NCBI GenBank assembly: GCA_030141605.1
Contig: JAQGDQ010000329.1
Coordinates: 203,028-267,027, forward strand
Direction of reading: 5' to 3'
Source: Tubiluchus corallicola
Lineage: Eukaryota; Priapulida; Priapulimorpha; Priapulimorphida; Tubiluchidae
Length of the DNA: 64,000 nt
This document shows, piece after piece, positions 1 through 11,800 of this stretch. The notes below the pieces were generated by a model. That model saw only the letters and a program-made list of their open reading frames with translations, did not search any database and was not told the DNA's origin. Each line of letters starts with the position of its first letter. The stretch's first letter is position 1. The translations under genes and the position numbers were made by a program.

Positions 1-350
1 CGCCACGTGAATTGGTTTAAGCAGCATGCTCTTACGGAAAGCCACAATGCGCTTACGAAAATCCACCAGTTACATCACAATTTTCAAGTGTATGGCGGCA
101 ACCACCGTGCCTGAAAATTTCTGTACAGCAGTAGTATAAATTAACTTTCTGGTTTATAGACAATTTTTGTCAATTTCTTTGTTATATTTTTCTAAATTTA
201 AGTGATGTACTTTCCTTTATTTCTCTACAGAAACAAAATTCTTGTCTATAAAACTTGTAAAGTTATAACTTTTGACAAAAGCAAAAAAATGAATTTAACA
301 ATGCAACTAATGACAGCATGCTAATGTAAAGCTCTATGAACAAAGGATAC

Positions 351-2859
351 TACTCTGGCTAAAATGATGTCACCGGGTCTGAAACTTTTGTAACACTCCA
401 CCTACAAAGACAACAAATAGCTGTATGGCGTGATCTATTCATTCAATAAACATAACAATAACATAAACCTTTGTTATATGCAGTTACGATAAGAAACCAA
501 ACAACATTTTTAAAAAAAGGATCAGTATTGCGTGTGTGCAAGTGTAAATAACAGTGATGGTGGTGGAATGGTGCTTAACGGAATAATGACCTTAAATACA
601 GTATGGCAGCATAAAAAAAACAGAGTTAGGGTAAACATACTTTATCTTTTTCCGTTGCTCTGATGTCTTCCTTACGTATTTGGCCTCTAAACGATTCCTG
701 CAGTACGCTGTCTTCCACACACAAAATAGCACATTTGCAATATCGTTGATATACATGAGTAATCTACTTGTATAAAAAACAGTTTTACTTTACATTTGAA
801 GTTCCAAAGTGAAGCGATTATAAAGGCACTTTAAAGAAAGCTATTTTCAAAGACAACTAAGCTTATATGTGTACATTTAAGTTCACAAAATTTTATACAA
901 AGATAATAATACAAATTTAATGCATTTTCCTTTTGAAATACAATCACTGTTACATGACTGAAATTTCACAATTCCATCACATAACATGCATAATCTGCAG
1001 ATTATGTAGTATAAAATAGTCATTAAAAACCATGTAACATCTTGTAAAATCAGTGAAAGTTTTCACCTTACCTTAGCTGTAACAATAGAACCAATGTGCG
1101 GTACAACCTTCTTTTCCACATCTCTTCTCACCTCAACAATCACTTTCTAATCATAAAATATAAAACAGCAATGAAACGGGTTTTGAGCACTATCTTTTGC
1201 ATACTAATAGTCTATATGCTATGCAGAAAATAGTGCAAATAATGTTTAAGTAAACAATTCACTACTTTTACATTACTTTTGCACTTTTCCATTTTCTTCT
1301 TTTGGCTTGGTTTGGTTTCAAAAATTTGGTAATTGTGGATTCGTTCCATCATTAACTGATAATGCCTTAATAAAAATAGTTAAATTAATGACAAAAATAA
1401 TCTAATTAATTGTAACTATACCAGCATGAGCAAACCAACACTTTGAGGTGGTGGTTTGGTTGGTGAAAGCTATTAGAATGAAATAAATCTTGCTTCGACC
1501 AAAGGTATTAAGGTTTATAATCTAAAGGTACAGTATGTAACAGGCTTCAACAGTATTCAACAGGCTCAGTCATAATTCTGTCACATAAAATTATTTACTT
1601 TTGGTCTAGTTTGACTTTAGAAATTTAACAATTTTCGATTCATTCTACAGCTTACTCGATAGTTATTTTTCTATCGACATGCAGCAGAAACAGTACTTAA
1701 AAGTAGGGCTGTCATATTTACATGTGTAAACATTAGCGTTTAGTTTAGTCACTCTAAATGTTTATTGATTTTTGTAAACAATAAATGATTGCCATTACCA
1801 TCACACTGCTTCTGAAATGACTATACTAGTAGTAGATGAAACACTTGCTTTTTTAACAGGGGGTATCTACAGTGATAATCTACTTTACTCATATATTATA
1901 ATTTTTTTAAATGTTATTTTCATCTGCTAGTAGCTAATATGTTACTATTTGATTGTGCATACCATCAGCATGAACATTTGTATATTTAACTCAGAAATTG
2001 AAGGGTTAAACTACTACAAGAGATAAACTTGTGCCATTTGAAATTTTGAACACTCCGAGCTTCTTTAATTTCCTGACATGGCTTATTAGTGAAATTTAAT
2101 GTTAAGTACTAAGCAGCCTGGCGAGCCTGTACAGCCAGACTGCTGCTTTTTGATACTCATAGGCTATCGAAGTATAATTTACCGCTACTATGGGGGAAAT
2201 ATTTGAAAGAATGGTTCACAAATTTCATGCCAAAGCAGCAGCTTCCCTCTCTGACTTTCATATTTTTACTATACGGCAGCAGACAAATTTGGCAGAATTT
2301 CATATTAAAATTCTTTAACAAACCTTTTAGTAGTAACAAACAATTGATAGCAATGACTACAATATTTAAAACAGAGCCACATGCAACCGTGTTTACCCAC
2401 ATAAAAGTTTATGTGTTAGGTAATCCAGATGTTACACTTGAACATAACATCAAAAGAATAACCAAATAGTTTAGGTAATAATAGCAGTTATTAATTAAGG
2501 CATCTACATGGTAAAGTTCAAGCTAGATCCTACAGATAAAAGTAATTATCAGCACAAATTTATTCTACATAGTCCCAAAGAATTTATTGCACGAGTTGGT
2601 ACCTTATACCTCCACTAATGCATAAACCTTGGCATATTATTTACATATAGAGTGTAAATGTAATCGTTCAATTTAAAAAACCTGACGGCCCTACTTATAA
2701 ATCCTATTAACAACTATTAATCATATACAAAAAATACTTTGTCATCTTTTTCATCCGACATGTGAACATAGCCAGCAAGACTTGCGTAGATAAAACCATG
2801 TCGACTGTAGGCTCCATTGCCCGGAATATGGTCATCACCTGAACGACAGATTCTCTGAC
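351..2859 (-). CDS. EXOSC1: EXOSC1/CSL4-like exosome cap subunit (partial, both ends missing)
   Basis: Four consecutive minus-strand exons were found: 2738-2859, 1072-1146, 641-763 and 351-401. All have AG/GT borders and compatible phases, and together they give about 123 codons; the human protein is about 195 aa. The first exon reads QRICRSGDD... then SRHGFIYASLAGYV, the conserved N-terminal domain. The next two hold the S1 RNA-binding domain (VVPHIGSIVTAKITHV...). The third contains SFRGQIRKEDIRATEKDK, a CSL4 hallmark, and the fourth continues VECYKSFRPGDIILARV. CSL4 is a cap protein of the RNA exosome, which degrades and trims RNA 3'-5' in nucleus and cytoplasm. The C-terminal exon(s), carrying the zinc-ribbon-like part, lie left of base 1. 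The short first exon with the start codon was not located to the right of 2859. The intervening introns show no genes. Confidence 0.92.
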
Positions 2860-3065
2860 CTAAACGAACATCAACACTAACATTACAAAAGTTTTACAAA
2901 TATTCATGTAAAAACAATAACATGCATTTTAAGCTTACTCGTTTACAATTTGTTTGCTTATTTAGTAAGCTATATATGCTTTCAAAAAATATAAGTATTG
3001 TAAAATGTGTGTGTAATATAATTTGCTCACATTTATAACGTAATTATTAAAACAATCTTATAATA

Positions 3066-4040
3066 CAGTAGGCGCCGCTTAATAGACTCACTTTGGGACC
3101 CACGTATTTTGACCCAATTAACTGACTGATCCTATTAACCGATGGGTGTAGCATTACAGGTATAGAAGTATGAATCATCAGCTTACTACGCACTGCAAAG
3201 TTTTTTAATGAATTTTAGAAATGAAGTAATGCCTAAATTCTTTTGTGCAGTTAAAAATTAGAAAAAATATTTTAAAATATTAATTTATATAAGTGGATTA
3301 GCAATAAATTAAAAAGTATACTTTTCTAAATCACAGACTTTTCTCGAAGTCCGTTTATTTGCAAAAATTAAAAAATTTCTTCAAAGTCGGCTGCTTCATT
3401 TTCTCGCGAAGAAGTTGGCCCACAAAGTTCTCGTAATTATAAAAACGTTGAAAATCTGTTGTTGCGTGCCACTAAAATAGTTCTGAATCGTCTGCTCACT
3501 TACATTGCTCTTATTTGCTGTACGACGTTTCCTCTTGTAAGTCACAAGGAATACCAGCTGATTATACTGTACCTGCATCTTTGACTGTTAACTCATTAAG
3601 CCTGAAAGCTTGATTTGCAACGAGAGCATCAAAAGGAAACCGCTAGGCAAGTGATCAAATGTTTAGCTTCCAGAAATTCTTTGGATAACAGTGGGCGAGC
3701 AGGTAACAGATTCAGAGCAAAACTGCTATGCTAGCATATTAGCGCATGATAAACGTACCAGCTTACAAACAAAACAATACTAAATACATGATTATTTCTG
3801 TATACATAGCGCACAAAAGGGAAGTAAAGATGACATAAAAGTAGGAAAGGCTCTTTGGGCACATACAAATATCTTTTTTTAAGTAAGTGAATGAGAAATA
3901 CTGAGTCAATCATGCGGAGTTATTTGAGTCAATTACCTACAGTTTTTGTGTATATTTCAATAGAATGCCGTTCCAGGCATTTTTGAGTCAATTAAGCAAT
4001 TGAGTCTATTAACCGTGAGTCTATTAAGTGGTGCCTACTG
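3066..4040. mobile_element. TA-flanked DNA transposon with terminal inverted repeats (pogo/Tigger-like, non-autonomous)
   Basis: The element begins CAGTAGGCGCCGCTTAATAG and ends with the near-exact inverse (CAGTAGGCACCACTTAATAG on the other strand). TA stands directly outside both ends, as expected for Tc1/mariner-superfamily insertion. The length is 975 bp. Inside, on the minus strand at 3396-3578, a 60-codon frame contains SNVSEQTIQNYFS, which resembles the C-terminal tail of pogo/Tigger transposases. No catalytic DDE domain is visible, so it is a deletion derivative. A second, 3'-truncated copy lies at about 17371-18220. Confidence 0.75.
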
Positions 4041-5826
4041 TATTACAAAATATATACTTAATAGCTATTTAGAAAATTATGATAAAGACAAACATAATTT
4101 AAAAGTTTATAGCACGAACTCACAAATTGTGCCATAGTTATGACAACTTATCGTCTAAATGACACTTTATTATTTTATTTCCAGTTTTTTTATTTACTTA
4201 TGTTAATTTGTTGTTACATATGAATTTATCATGTTATATTAAAAGTTTTTCCAATGGCTTCAATGCTTGCTAAAGCAAGATCTGCCATTCCCTGAAGTTT
4301 CTGTGATGATTAATGATCAATTAACATAGCAGTCGTCCAATGGCAATGTTATCATAAAATGACAAATTTAAGCTAATTACTGACTGTCACAGACAAGTTT
4401 ATTTTACATATTACATACAATATTGTATATAAATATTACACTATTTATATATTTTATATATATATATGTATTGATTTTTATTTTCAATGATGACAAATTC
4501 ATTGTTGATAGGACAATAATATTAATACCAGGGTTTGCTCATGGGTGTTAACTTAGGATGGTATGGCACATTGCTCGGAATTCAAGCCTAACTTTGAAAT
4601 TTAACATTATTAAATTTCTATTCTTTCTTTCATTTACGAACTTGTTAAATCGGTGCAGAATTTGAGTAATGCAACATCTGCTTTAGGCTTATTTTGCTAA
4701 CTTTGGTTTGTTTGCATAATTTGCACACTTCTGTTTTGGCCTAAAATTCTGCTGTGTGTTACTGTGGATTTTTTTCTTTGGCCAAATATTTCTGCAGAGA
4801 ATTTGTTTCCTGTTTTTAGGTATTCTTGTCTAACTGTTTATGGTCACTACCATACAATGTGTGAACTACTTATCATTTAGTCTTATATTATTTTAAATGT
4901 TTGTGCTTTTTCAAGATATATGCTACAAACTATTGTACACAAGTTTTGTGTCAATCAAACCTCGCTTCACAGCATGTCTCTGTTTAGACATTGTCTATAC
5001 TAAAAGGTGAAATTTTGTTGGCTATTATCATTTCTATTTCTGTGGCTGACAGATAGCAGTTCACTGTTTTGCTCTACCCAAGACCTACAGTGCTGTTAAA
5101 ATTGCCCAATGTTGAATGCAATGTATGCCTAAGCACTGGTTGAGAAGCAAATAAGACTAAAAGTGGCTACCTAGCAATAATTTATTTATAAATTGTACTG
5201 ACGACTTTACTTTGGGAAGGATTTTATTTTTTGGTGTGACCACTTTACATAATTATAAGTTTTTTATTACTCAGGAACTGGTTAATTTCTTTACGTAAAT
5301 TCAATGCACTTTTTAACATGGGAACGCCTACACTAATATTTTTAAACAAGTCACGCCATCGCTGTATGCACTGCTATAATAGATTATAACAATTCTAACA
5401 GGACTAAAAATATAATTTTAATTACTAATTATTAATACTTTTCGTTTTAGTAGTACTTAATAGTAACACTACTGCTATGCCTGGCACGCTATTCACCAGT
5501 AAGTAAATGGCGTGTAGGTGTTAAGTAAGTAAAGTAAGTAAATGGCGTGTAAGCAAATAGTGGAGGCAATTATTGGTACTTGAACTTTTCTTTGACTTTA
5601 CCAGGGCAAAATGGACATTGCCACAAGGAATTGAAAGAAGTGAAAATAATTGCGATACTTCGATTATAATGATGTTTGTTATTTTTTTTTAATTTTAATG
5701 AAGAAAAAGTCACCAGGAACACAAATTGTCAAGTGTGCAGACATGCTCTTTACAGATGAAATTTAGGAACGATTGATGCATCGTCACTTCCATATTCCAC
5801 AACGATCTTTCACTTTTTTCAACTTT
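4041..5826. other. Intergenic, no gene seen
   Basis: AT-rich DNA with no credible exon. It contains a short (AT)n run near 4435-4475 and a small local duplication of a 'taagtaaatggcgtgta' phrase near 5500-5550. The missing first exon of the exosome gene could be here but was not recognised. Confidence 0.5.
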
Positions 5827-5840
5827 ATTATTGCACAATT
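5827..5840. repeat. Target-site duplication, left copy (ATTATTGCACAATT)
   Basis: This 14-bp sequence is repeated exactly at 6244-6257, on the two sides of the 5S-headed SINE. It marks a retroposition event by target-primed reverse transcription. Confidence 0.85.
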
Positions 5841-5960
5841 GACTACGGCCAAATCACGTTGAAAACACCGGTTCTCGTCTGATCACCGAAGTTCAGCAAC
5901 GTAGAGCCTAGTTAGTACTTGGATGGGTGACCGCCTAGGAATACCAGGTGCTGTAAGCTT
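5841..5960 (+). pseudogene. 5S rRNA-like head of the SINE
   Basis: This segment has full 5S length (120 nt) with the A-box/IE/C-box region largely intact, but with substitutions in the 5' half. No T-run follows, and the segment sits inside a target-site-duplicated retroposon. It is therefore better read as the SINE promoter head than as a functional 5S gene. Confidence 0.75.
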
Positions 5961-6243
5961 GCGGGATGCCCACACTGTATCTCGACACTAAGCGGAGGAG
6001 CTGCACAAGCAGCCAACGGCTAGAGGGCGAGGAGGTCAAGTTGCCCAACGACCATGTGTAGAGGAGTAAACCTTCCAAATCAGGAGTGGAGCCCCGAAGG
6101 CGGACCAGTGCACCCTGGAGATGTCAAGGATCAGATTGCTCAGCCACAGTCGGCACTGCGGCTCCATCAATGTGATCAATAACTGATTCTCTTAGTGCAC
6201 ACTCCATTGTCTTCCGAGACAGAAGGATGCCAACCATCCAACC
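5841..6243 (+). mobile_element. 5S rRNA-derived SINE (SINE3 type)
   Basis: The first 120 bp (5841-5960) are recognisably 5S rRNA: GACTACGGCC start, TCTCGTCTGATCACCGAAG, the promoter-region phrase TTAGTACTTGGATGGGTGACC, then GGAATACCAGGTGCTGTAAG. It is not followed by the oligo-T terminator of a true 5S gene. It runs instead into a GC-richer 280-bp body and a tail with TGCCAACCATCCAACC. Exact 14-bp direct repeats border the unit. 5S-headed SINEs are transcribed by RNA polymerase III from the internal 5S promoter and moved by a LINE. The partner LINE is not identifiable here. Confidence 0.85.
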
Positions 6244-6257
6244 ATTATTGCACAATT
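6244..6257. repeat. Target-site duplication, right copy
   Basis: Exact copy of 5827-5840. It is followed by CAATTT-type repeats that belong to older host sequence. Confidence 0.85.
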
Positions 6258-7959
6258 CAATTTCAATTCAATTTCAATTTATTGCTCTAATACATAAATA
6301 TTGTGTACATTGGCAAAACACAGTACAGTACATGTAAATTGCACAAATACATTAATGTGCCATGGCAAAAATTGTCAATTACAAAAAAATGATAGTATAA
6401 GAACAAATACAATTATGCAACATTGAAAACCATGAGTTTGTACAACTTACTTAAATAGCCTACTTAAATTTAATATAAAATTATGTGATCACTACGCAGA
6501 TTTAGTACCAAAGCAAGGGGGCGATAATTATTATTCACCAGATGCTCATTGCTCACCCTTGCAGTTAGCCAGCTACCCCTTCACAGTTGATACTTGAATA
6601 TACTTGAAAATTATGATGTAACTGATGGATTCTGTGACTTTTGACATGCTGCTTAAATTAATTCAAACTTCTGCAGCTTACCAGTCCTAACATTCATGCA
6701 AAAATATCACAAAATTAGCTATCTAATTTTTTTTGTAATAACTTATTATTATATTTTTGACGAAAGCTTATAGTGTATTACTTTTTTCAAAATGAATAAC
6801 GTCATTAGAAGACGAATGGGCTTTGAAAATAGATGGGACTTTGAAAACAGAGCGCCCAAGCCTGAAGTGATTGTGACTTCAAATTTAAAAGTGATTTTAC
6901 TAGTTAAGCGAGGCACTTATTACAATTTTATTACTAAATCCTTCTAACATTTTCGCAAACATTGAAACAAGCCTGTCTTCCCACAAAGCTACAGGTCTTT
7001 CCCGCAAAGATTTCTGCATCGCATTTTTTATATCATTTTCAATTCACATAATTTGGACACTATAAAAATGCATTCTGCCCAGTTTTGCTAGTTTCTACAA
7101 AATTATATTGATCCGTATTTTCCTCAAAATTGGATCCAATTAAATGTGCTAAAATGTATCAATGTTAAAATGTTATTGACATTAAAATTAATTATTTCGC
7201 AAATTTCTAATTATTGCAGAAATTGGGGAATGAAATATCTGTGTGGCCACATTGTGCGCTTGGTTGCGAGATAAAGCAAGTCCTGATTTAGTTAATAATT
7301 AGATTATGGATAAGTCACATGTCAAAAAATTTGAGCTTCGATTTTATTAAATGAAATGCAATTCTTAGGTAATCAAGCATGGCAAACTCAATGGAGGCAA
7401 TATTAAACATTACTAGTGTACGTTACTTCTGGCATGCTCAAGCTTTGGTGATGGATATTATTACAAATCTCTGACGTGGTTTATTTTTATGAAGTTTTAC
7501 ACTAGAACTATGAAATATTTGTTTTATGAAAATATTGGCTTGTTTTTCTTTCATTGGTGATGCAGTCGTGGAGTGCAGCTGGAAATCAGTCAGTAAGTTG
7601 GGAAAAAATAACCCACATTGCAAATTTTCAAAATGCGCAGCAAATTTAGGAAATTGTGAAAATCACAGGATTATTAAATTTTGTTGTGGTTTTTTGTATT
7701 TGTTTGTTTCATCCTTAAGTTTTTGAGCTTCAAAGTTAATATATTATAGCTGACCAGCATATACTACGGTCCCATAATTTTAGTTTAACATGATAGTTTG
7801 TGGTACTCAGTCAGTAGTTTCTATTGTCAATTTGTCATAGTCGCGCCTGTGGATAGTGTTTACATTCACTTTGTACATTCAATGCTGATAATATATTCAC
7901 AGTTGATGTGATTTAAATTTCACTGTGTTACTTGATAACCTCAATACGAGAAAGTGGTG
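6258..7959. other. Intergenic, no gene seen
   Basis: After a run of CAATTT/CAATTC repeats the sequence is AT-rich and holds no conserved exon. The promoter of FRA10AC1 should lie in the right-hand part of this stretch; no canonical core element could be assigned with confidence. Confidence 0.45.
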
Positions 7960-8830
7960 ATGTCAGATAAACATGGTCGTTCATCAAGTTTAAATATAGT
8001 GGAGGTAATTACGGAGTAACATTAGCCAATGCTGGGATGGCTATTTTCCGAGGTTTAGTTAACAGATATCTGAGATAGTGTTGCATGACCAAGGCATAAG
8101 TTTACTACGTCACACTACTTTTCATTAGTCATTACTCCTTTAAATTAATTAATTGATCATCACTGCATCACGTAATTTAAAAGTACTTGAGTTGGTGTGT
8201 GTGATTGGATAACGTATGTTTTTAGCCACCGCTTTCCATTTGTCTGGCTATCTGTTCATTGTACTAATTTCGTGTATATATTACTTTGGGATAAAAATGA
8301 AATGATGTAGTTGGTTTTGATTTGAGACATGTTACTGTTGCCATTCATCTCTATACAATATTACTGCTAACAAAAAGCAGCAAAATGTAGCACACAGAGT
8401 AGCTGTCAGCTGCGTCACAGTTGGACGGACCATATCAAACAAGAAAACATTGGTCAAGCTTCTTGCTATGAAACCTTGCTGCTTTGTTTTTTATTTTTGT
8501 TCTGTTCTTTGAGATTCTTTTGCATCAGACTTTACTTTCCAGAATATGCATTGCTCTTTGTGTAATATAGTAAACTTTGTAAGAATTAGTATTTAGCCTG
8601 GTAGGCCTCTTTTTTGTTTCTCTCTGCAAAATGTACTTAAAATTTAAATTTTATTGATGCTGGCATTGACCCGTATGTGACCTTGAACTCAGCCTTGTTT
8701 GAAATGTTCAACCTCCACCTCAATACAAAATTTATTTGGGGCTACAGCCCAGATCATTACTATAATTTTTCATAACTATTTTTGCTTATAAGGATTTTTT
8801 AAAAAGACCTACCATTCCCACTTTACAACT

Positions 8831-8872
<42 letters not shown>

Positions 8873-11800
8873 AAATAGTTAAGTTTGATTTGCATATTTT
8901 GCAGGCTTCCACTGGCTATGGCTCAGAATTTGAATATGATAGTGAACGAGAAAGAAAACGGTATGGTAATTAGACTTCATCACAGACTGTATAGTGACAT
9001 TAATGTCTGCTAAATACTAAATGTTTTTTATATTAGGAATAGGAATCCCCGAAGGCACATTTTCATCAAGCAAATCAAAGCCAATTTTTTATGCTTGATT
9101 GTCATTCTACCGAAGTTCATCCGCGTAATCTGTGTTGTACTGAGCCTAGTTCCGAATAAAATATCAAGTTAAAGTGGAACATCTGAACAGAGCCAAGCCG
9201 AATTTTTTACTGAAACCGAATTGAATTTTCTTGTAATATATTACTTAGAATGCAAACATTCCAGCAATTGAAAGGAATTGTAAAATTTGTGACATTTAAA
9301 TCGTTTTAAATTGGTAGTGGTTAGTGATCTCTGTAAAATTGTTCTGGTTGCTGAATCTGTGTTTTTATTTAATGATTAATGTAGTAAGGCATTACATATT
9401 TTAAAACATTTTAATTATTTAAAAAGCAGTCTAAGCTTTCACTAATTTATTTTCTCATGTACAAGCGAATACTCTGCGACCACACTATTGTGCATTGACA
9501 CTCATGAGTTGGATAGGGACCTACTGATGGTGCATCACACTTTTCAAGTTGTACAGAAACAGTACAAAAACAGAAACAAAATGTCTGGTGTTGTGCCATG
9601 TTGGCTGTTTACTATCACCTTTTTTCTGATAAGTTTTTGAGAGTAGCAGGCAAATATTTGGTCTGTTTAATATCATTTTCACAAAATGTTACCATAAGCT
9701 TTTTCATGTTACCACGATAATATTACCAATGATTGATGATGATCGTAAAAAGGTCAAAGGTTAAGTGTACCAAACAGCGTATTTGTGTACACTTGACAAT
9801 GCCTCCCAACCCAAGCTACTATAATACTAACAGTTTTAACAGCTAACTGGATAACTCTACGCACAGACTAATGCATAATTAAAGTCCACTTAAAACAGCT
9901 GAAGTTACTAAACTGATATGGGAGACGGCTTTGTTTACCCACATTTCACGTGACTATTGTACTTAAGACACGTTGCTGTGGTACATTTAACCTTTGACCT
10001 ACAGCAACTGTGAGTGTGCACAACGAAACTGTGAAATGATATACATACATACTTACGTTATATGTGCATTGTCACAAAGACATGCTTTCCAGCTGTTTAA
10101 CTTTGCAACTTTTTAGTGTACAGTCCAGAAAGTATGCCAAAATTCAAAAGCCTTTTCCTCTTTTAATACCGTTACAACATAATTTGTTTATATTTCGCCA
10201 GACGTGTTTGCTGTTTACATCTTTTTTCTGCTGGATAGATGTAATTTTACATGAATGTCACCATTTTATATCAGGTTAGTTATGCATGTCTATTGCTACT
10301 ACTTTTTCTAACTTGTATGTTCAGTTGATGCTCAGGTAACTTTTTCTTCTCATTTCAGTTTTAAGAGGAATGATCTAACTGCAAAAGAACCCATCCGAGC
10401 TGAGAATACTTGTTCGTCGAAGAAACATTATGAAAAAGAGCTTAAGAGGTTGGCCCATTTTAACAGTTTGGGGTGATGATTTATAAATAAAATGTAATTT
10501 TGGCAATCCTAACAAACCATGTAATTATATTTAAAGCATCACTTTAGTCATAAAATGAAATTCTAGTACCTGTAGAAGTTGAGCACCAGGTTCATTTGAT
10601 GTATTAATCCCTGATTGCGTTATCAGACCAGTCAGTTTTATCATCTTATTTATTTTTTGAGTTGTTTTGAGCATAACAATAATTGGTTATTCTTATTCAT
10701 CCTGTCCTCTGTCTGTTTGCTCATGCCACTGTTTTATTTGTCACTTAGTAAATTAAAATTAGCAAAAATTTGCTCATTTATTCTAACTATACCGGTTCAT
10801 ATCTGTGTCTGACTTTGTCTAAGAAATCCATCATGTAAAATGTTATTTTTACAATTTTTTAAGAATGAAACGTCGAGCTAGGAGTGCATCCCCAGTGCAT
10901 GAGCGAACAGACAGGGTAAAGTCGCACAACCGAAAGAAAAGACATCACCATAATGATATGAACCAAGAGCCTGACAGTGACGAACATGAATCAGACCGGT
11001 CTTCACACAGAAAAAAACGCAAGAGGCGATCGCCAATCATAAAGAGAGAGCCTTCGGCAGACCTAGATCCCAATCTGCCAATCAAAACTGAGCCTGTGGA
11101 TAATGGTTATGGTAGACGTTCACATTCGAGGCAGGATAGCCAAGATGTTAGTCGGCTTCATGACAAAGACGATAAAAATAAAAAGGCAAAATCAACTGAA
11201 AAACAAAAGCCAAATTTCGAAATCAGTGGTAAACTTGCAGAGGACACTAACACATATCGTGGAGTTGTAATAAAGTACAACCAACCGCCGGAAGCAAGAA
11301 GGCCCAAAACTCGTTGGAGGTTGTATCCGTTTAAGGGAGAAGCTACACTCCCTGTGCTGTATGTACATCGTCAAAGTGCGTATCTACTTGGTAGAGATCG
11401 ACTAGTGGCTGATATACCTGTTGATCATCCGTCGTGTTCAAAGCAGCATGCAGTGTTGCAGTTTCGGCTGGTGAACTATAACCGAGAAGATGGAACAGTT
11501 GGTCGTAGAGTCAGGCCATTCATAATTGATCTGGAGTCAGCTAACGGCACGTTTGTAAATAACAAAAAAATTGAGTCCAGGGTTTATGTAGAATTGATGG
11601 AAAAAGATGTGCTGAAGTTTGGCTACAGTTCTCGTGAATATGTGCTGCTGCATGAACAGTCCAAAGATGATGAAGCTGATCACGAGGATGCTGACTAATT
11701 TGACTTATTTGCTTATTTCAAATTCTTATCTTGTGTTTTTGACTAAGAAGTTAGACATTCTTAAACATGTGTAATTAGACCTTTGAAGTCTAGGGCTCTT

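Noticed and set aside
4530-5620. Candidate first exons of EXOSC1 (minus-strand ATG ... CCCTG|GT near 4540 and 5605)
   Set aside because: Both end in phase 2, whereas the second EXOSC1 exon needs phase 1; no match to the expected N-terminal residues.
5841-5960. Functional 5S rRNA gene
   Set aside because: There is no T-run terminator, several changes from 5S, and target-site duplications enclosing a longer unit; it is a SINE head.
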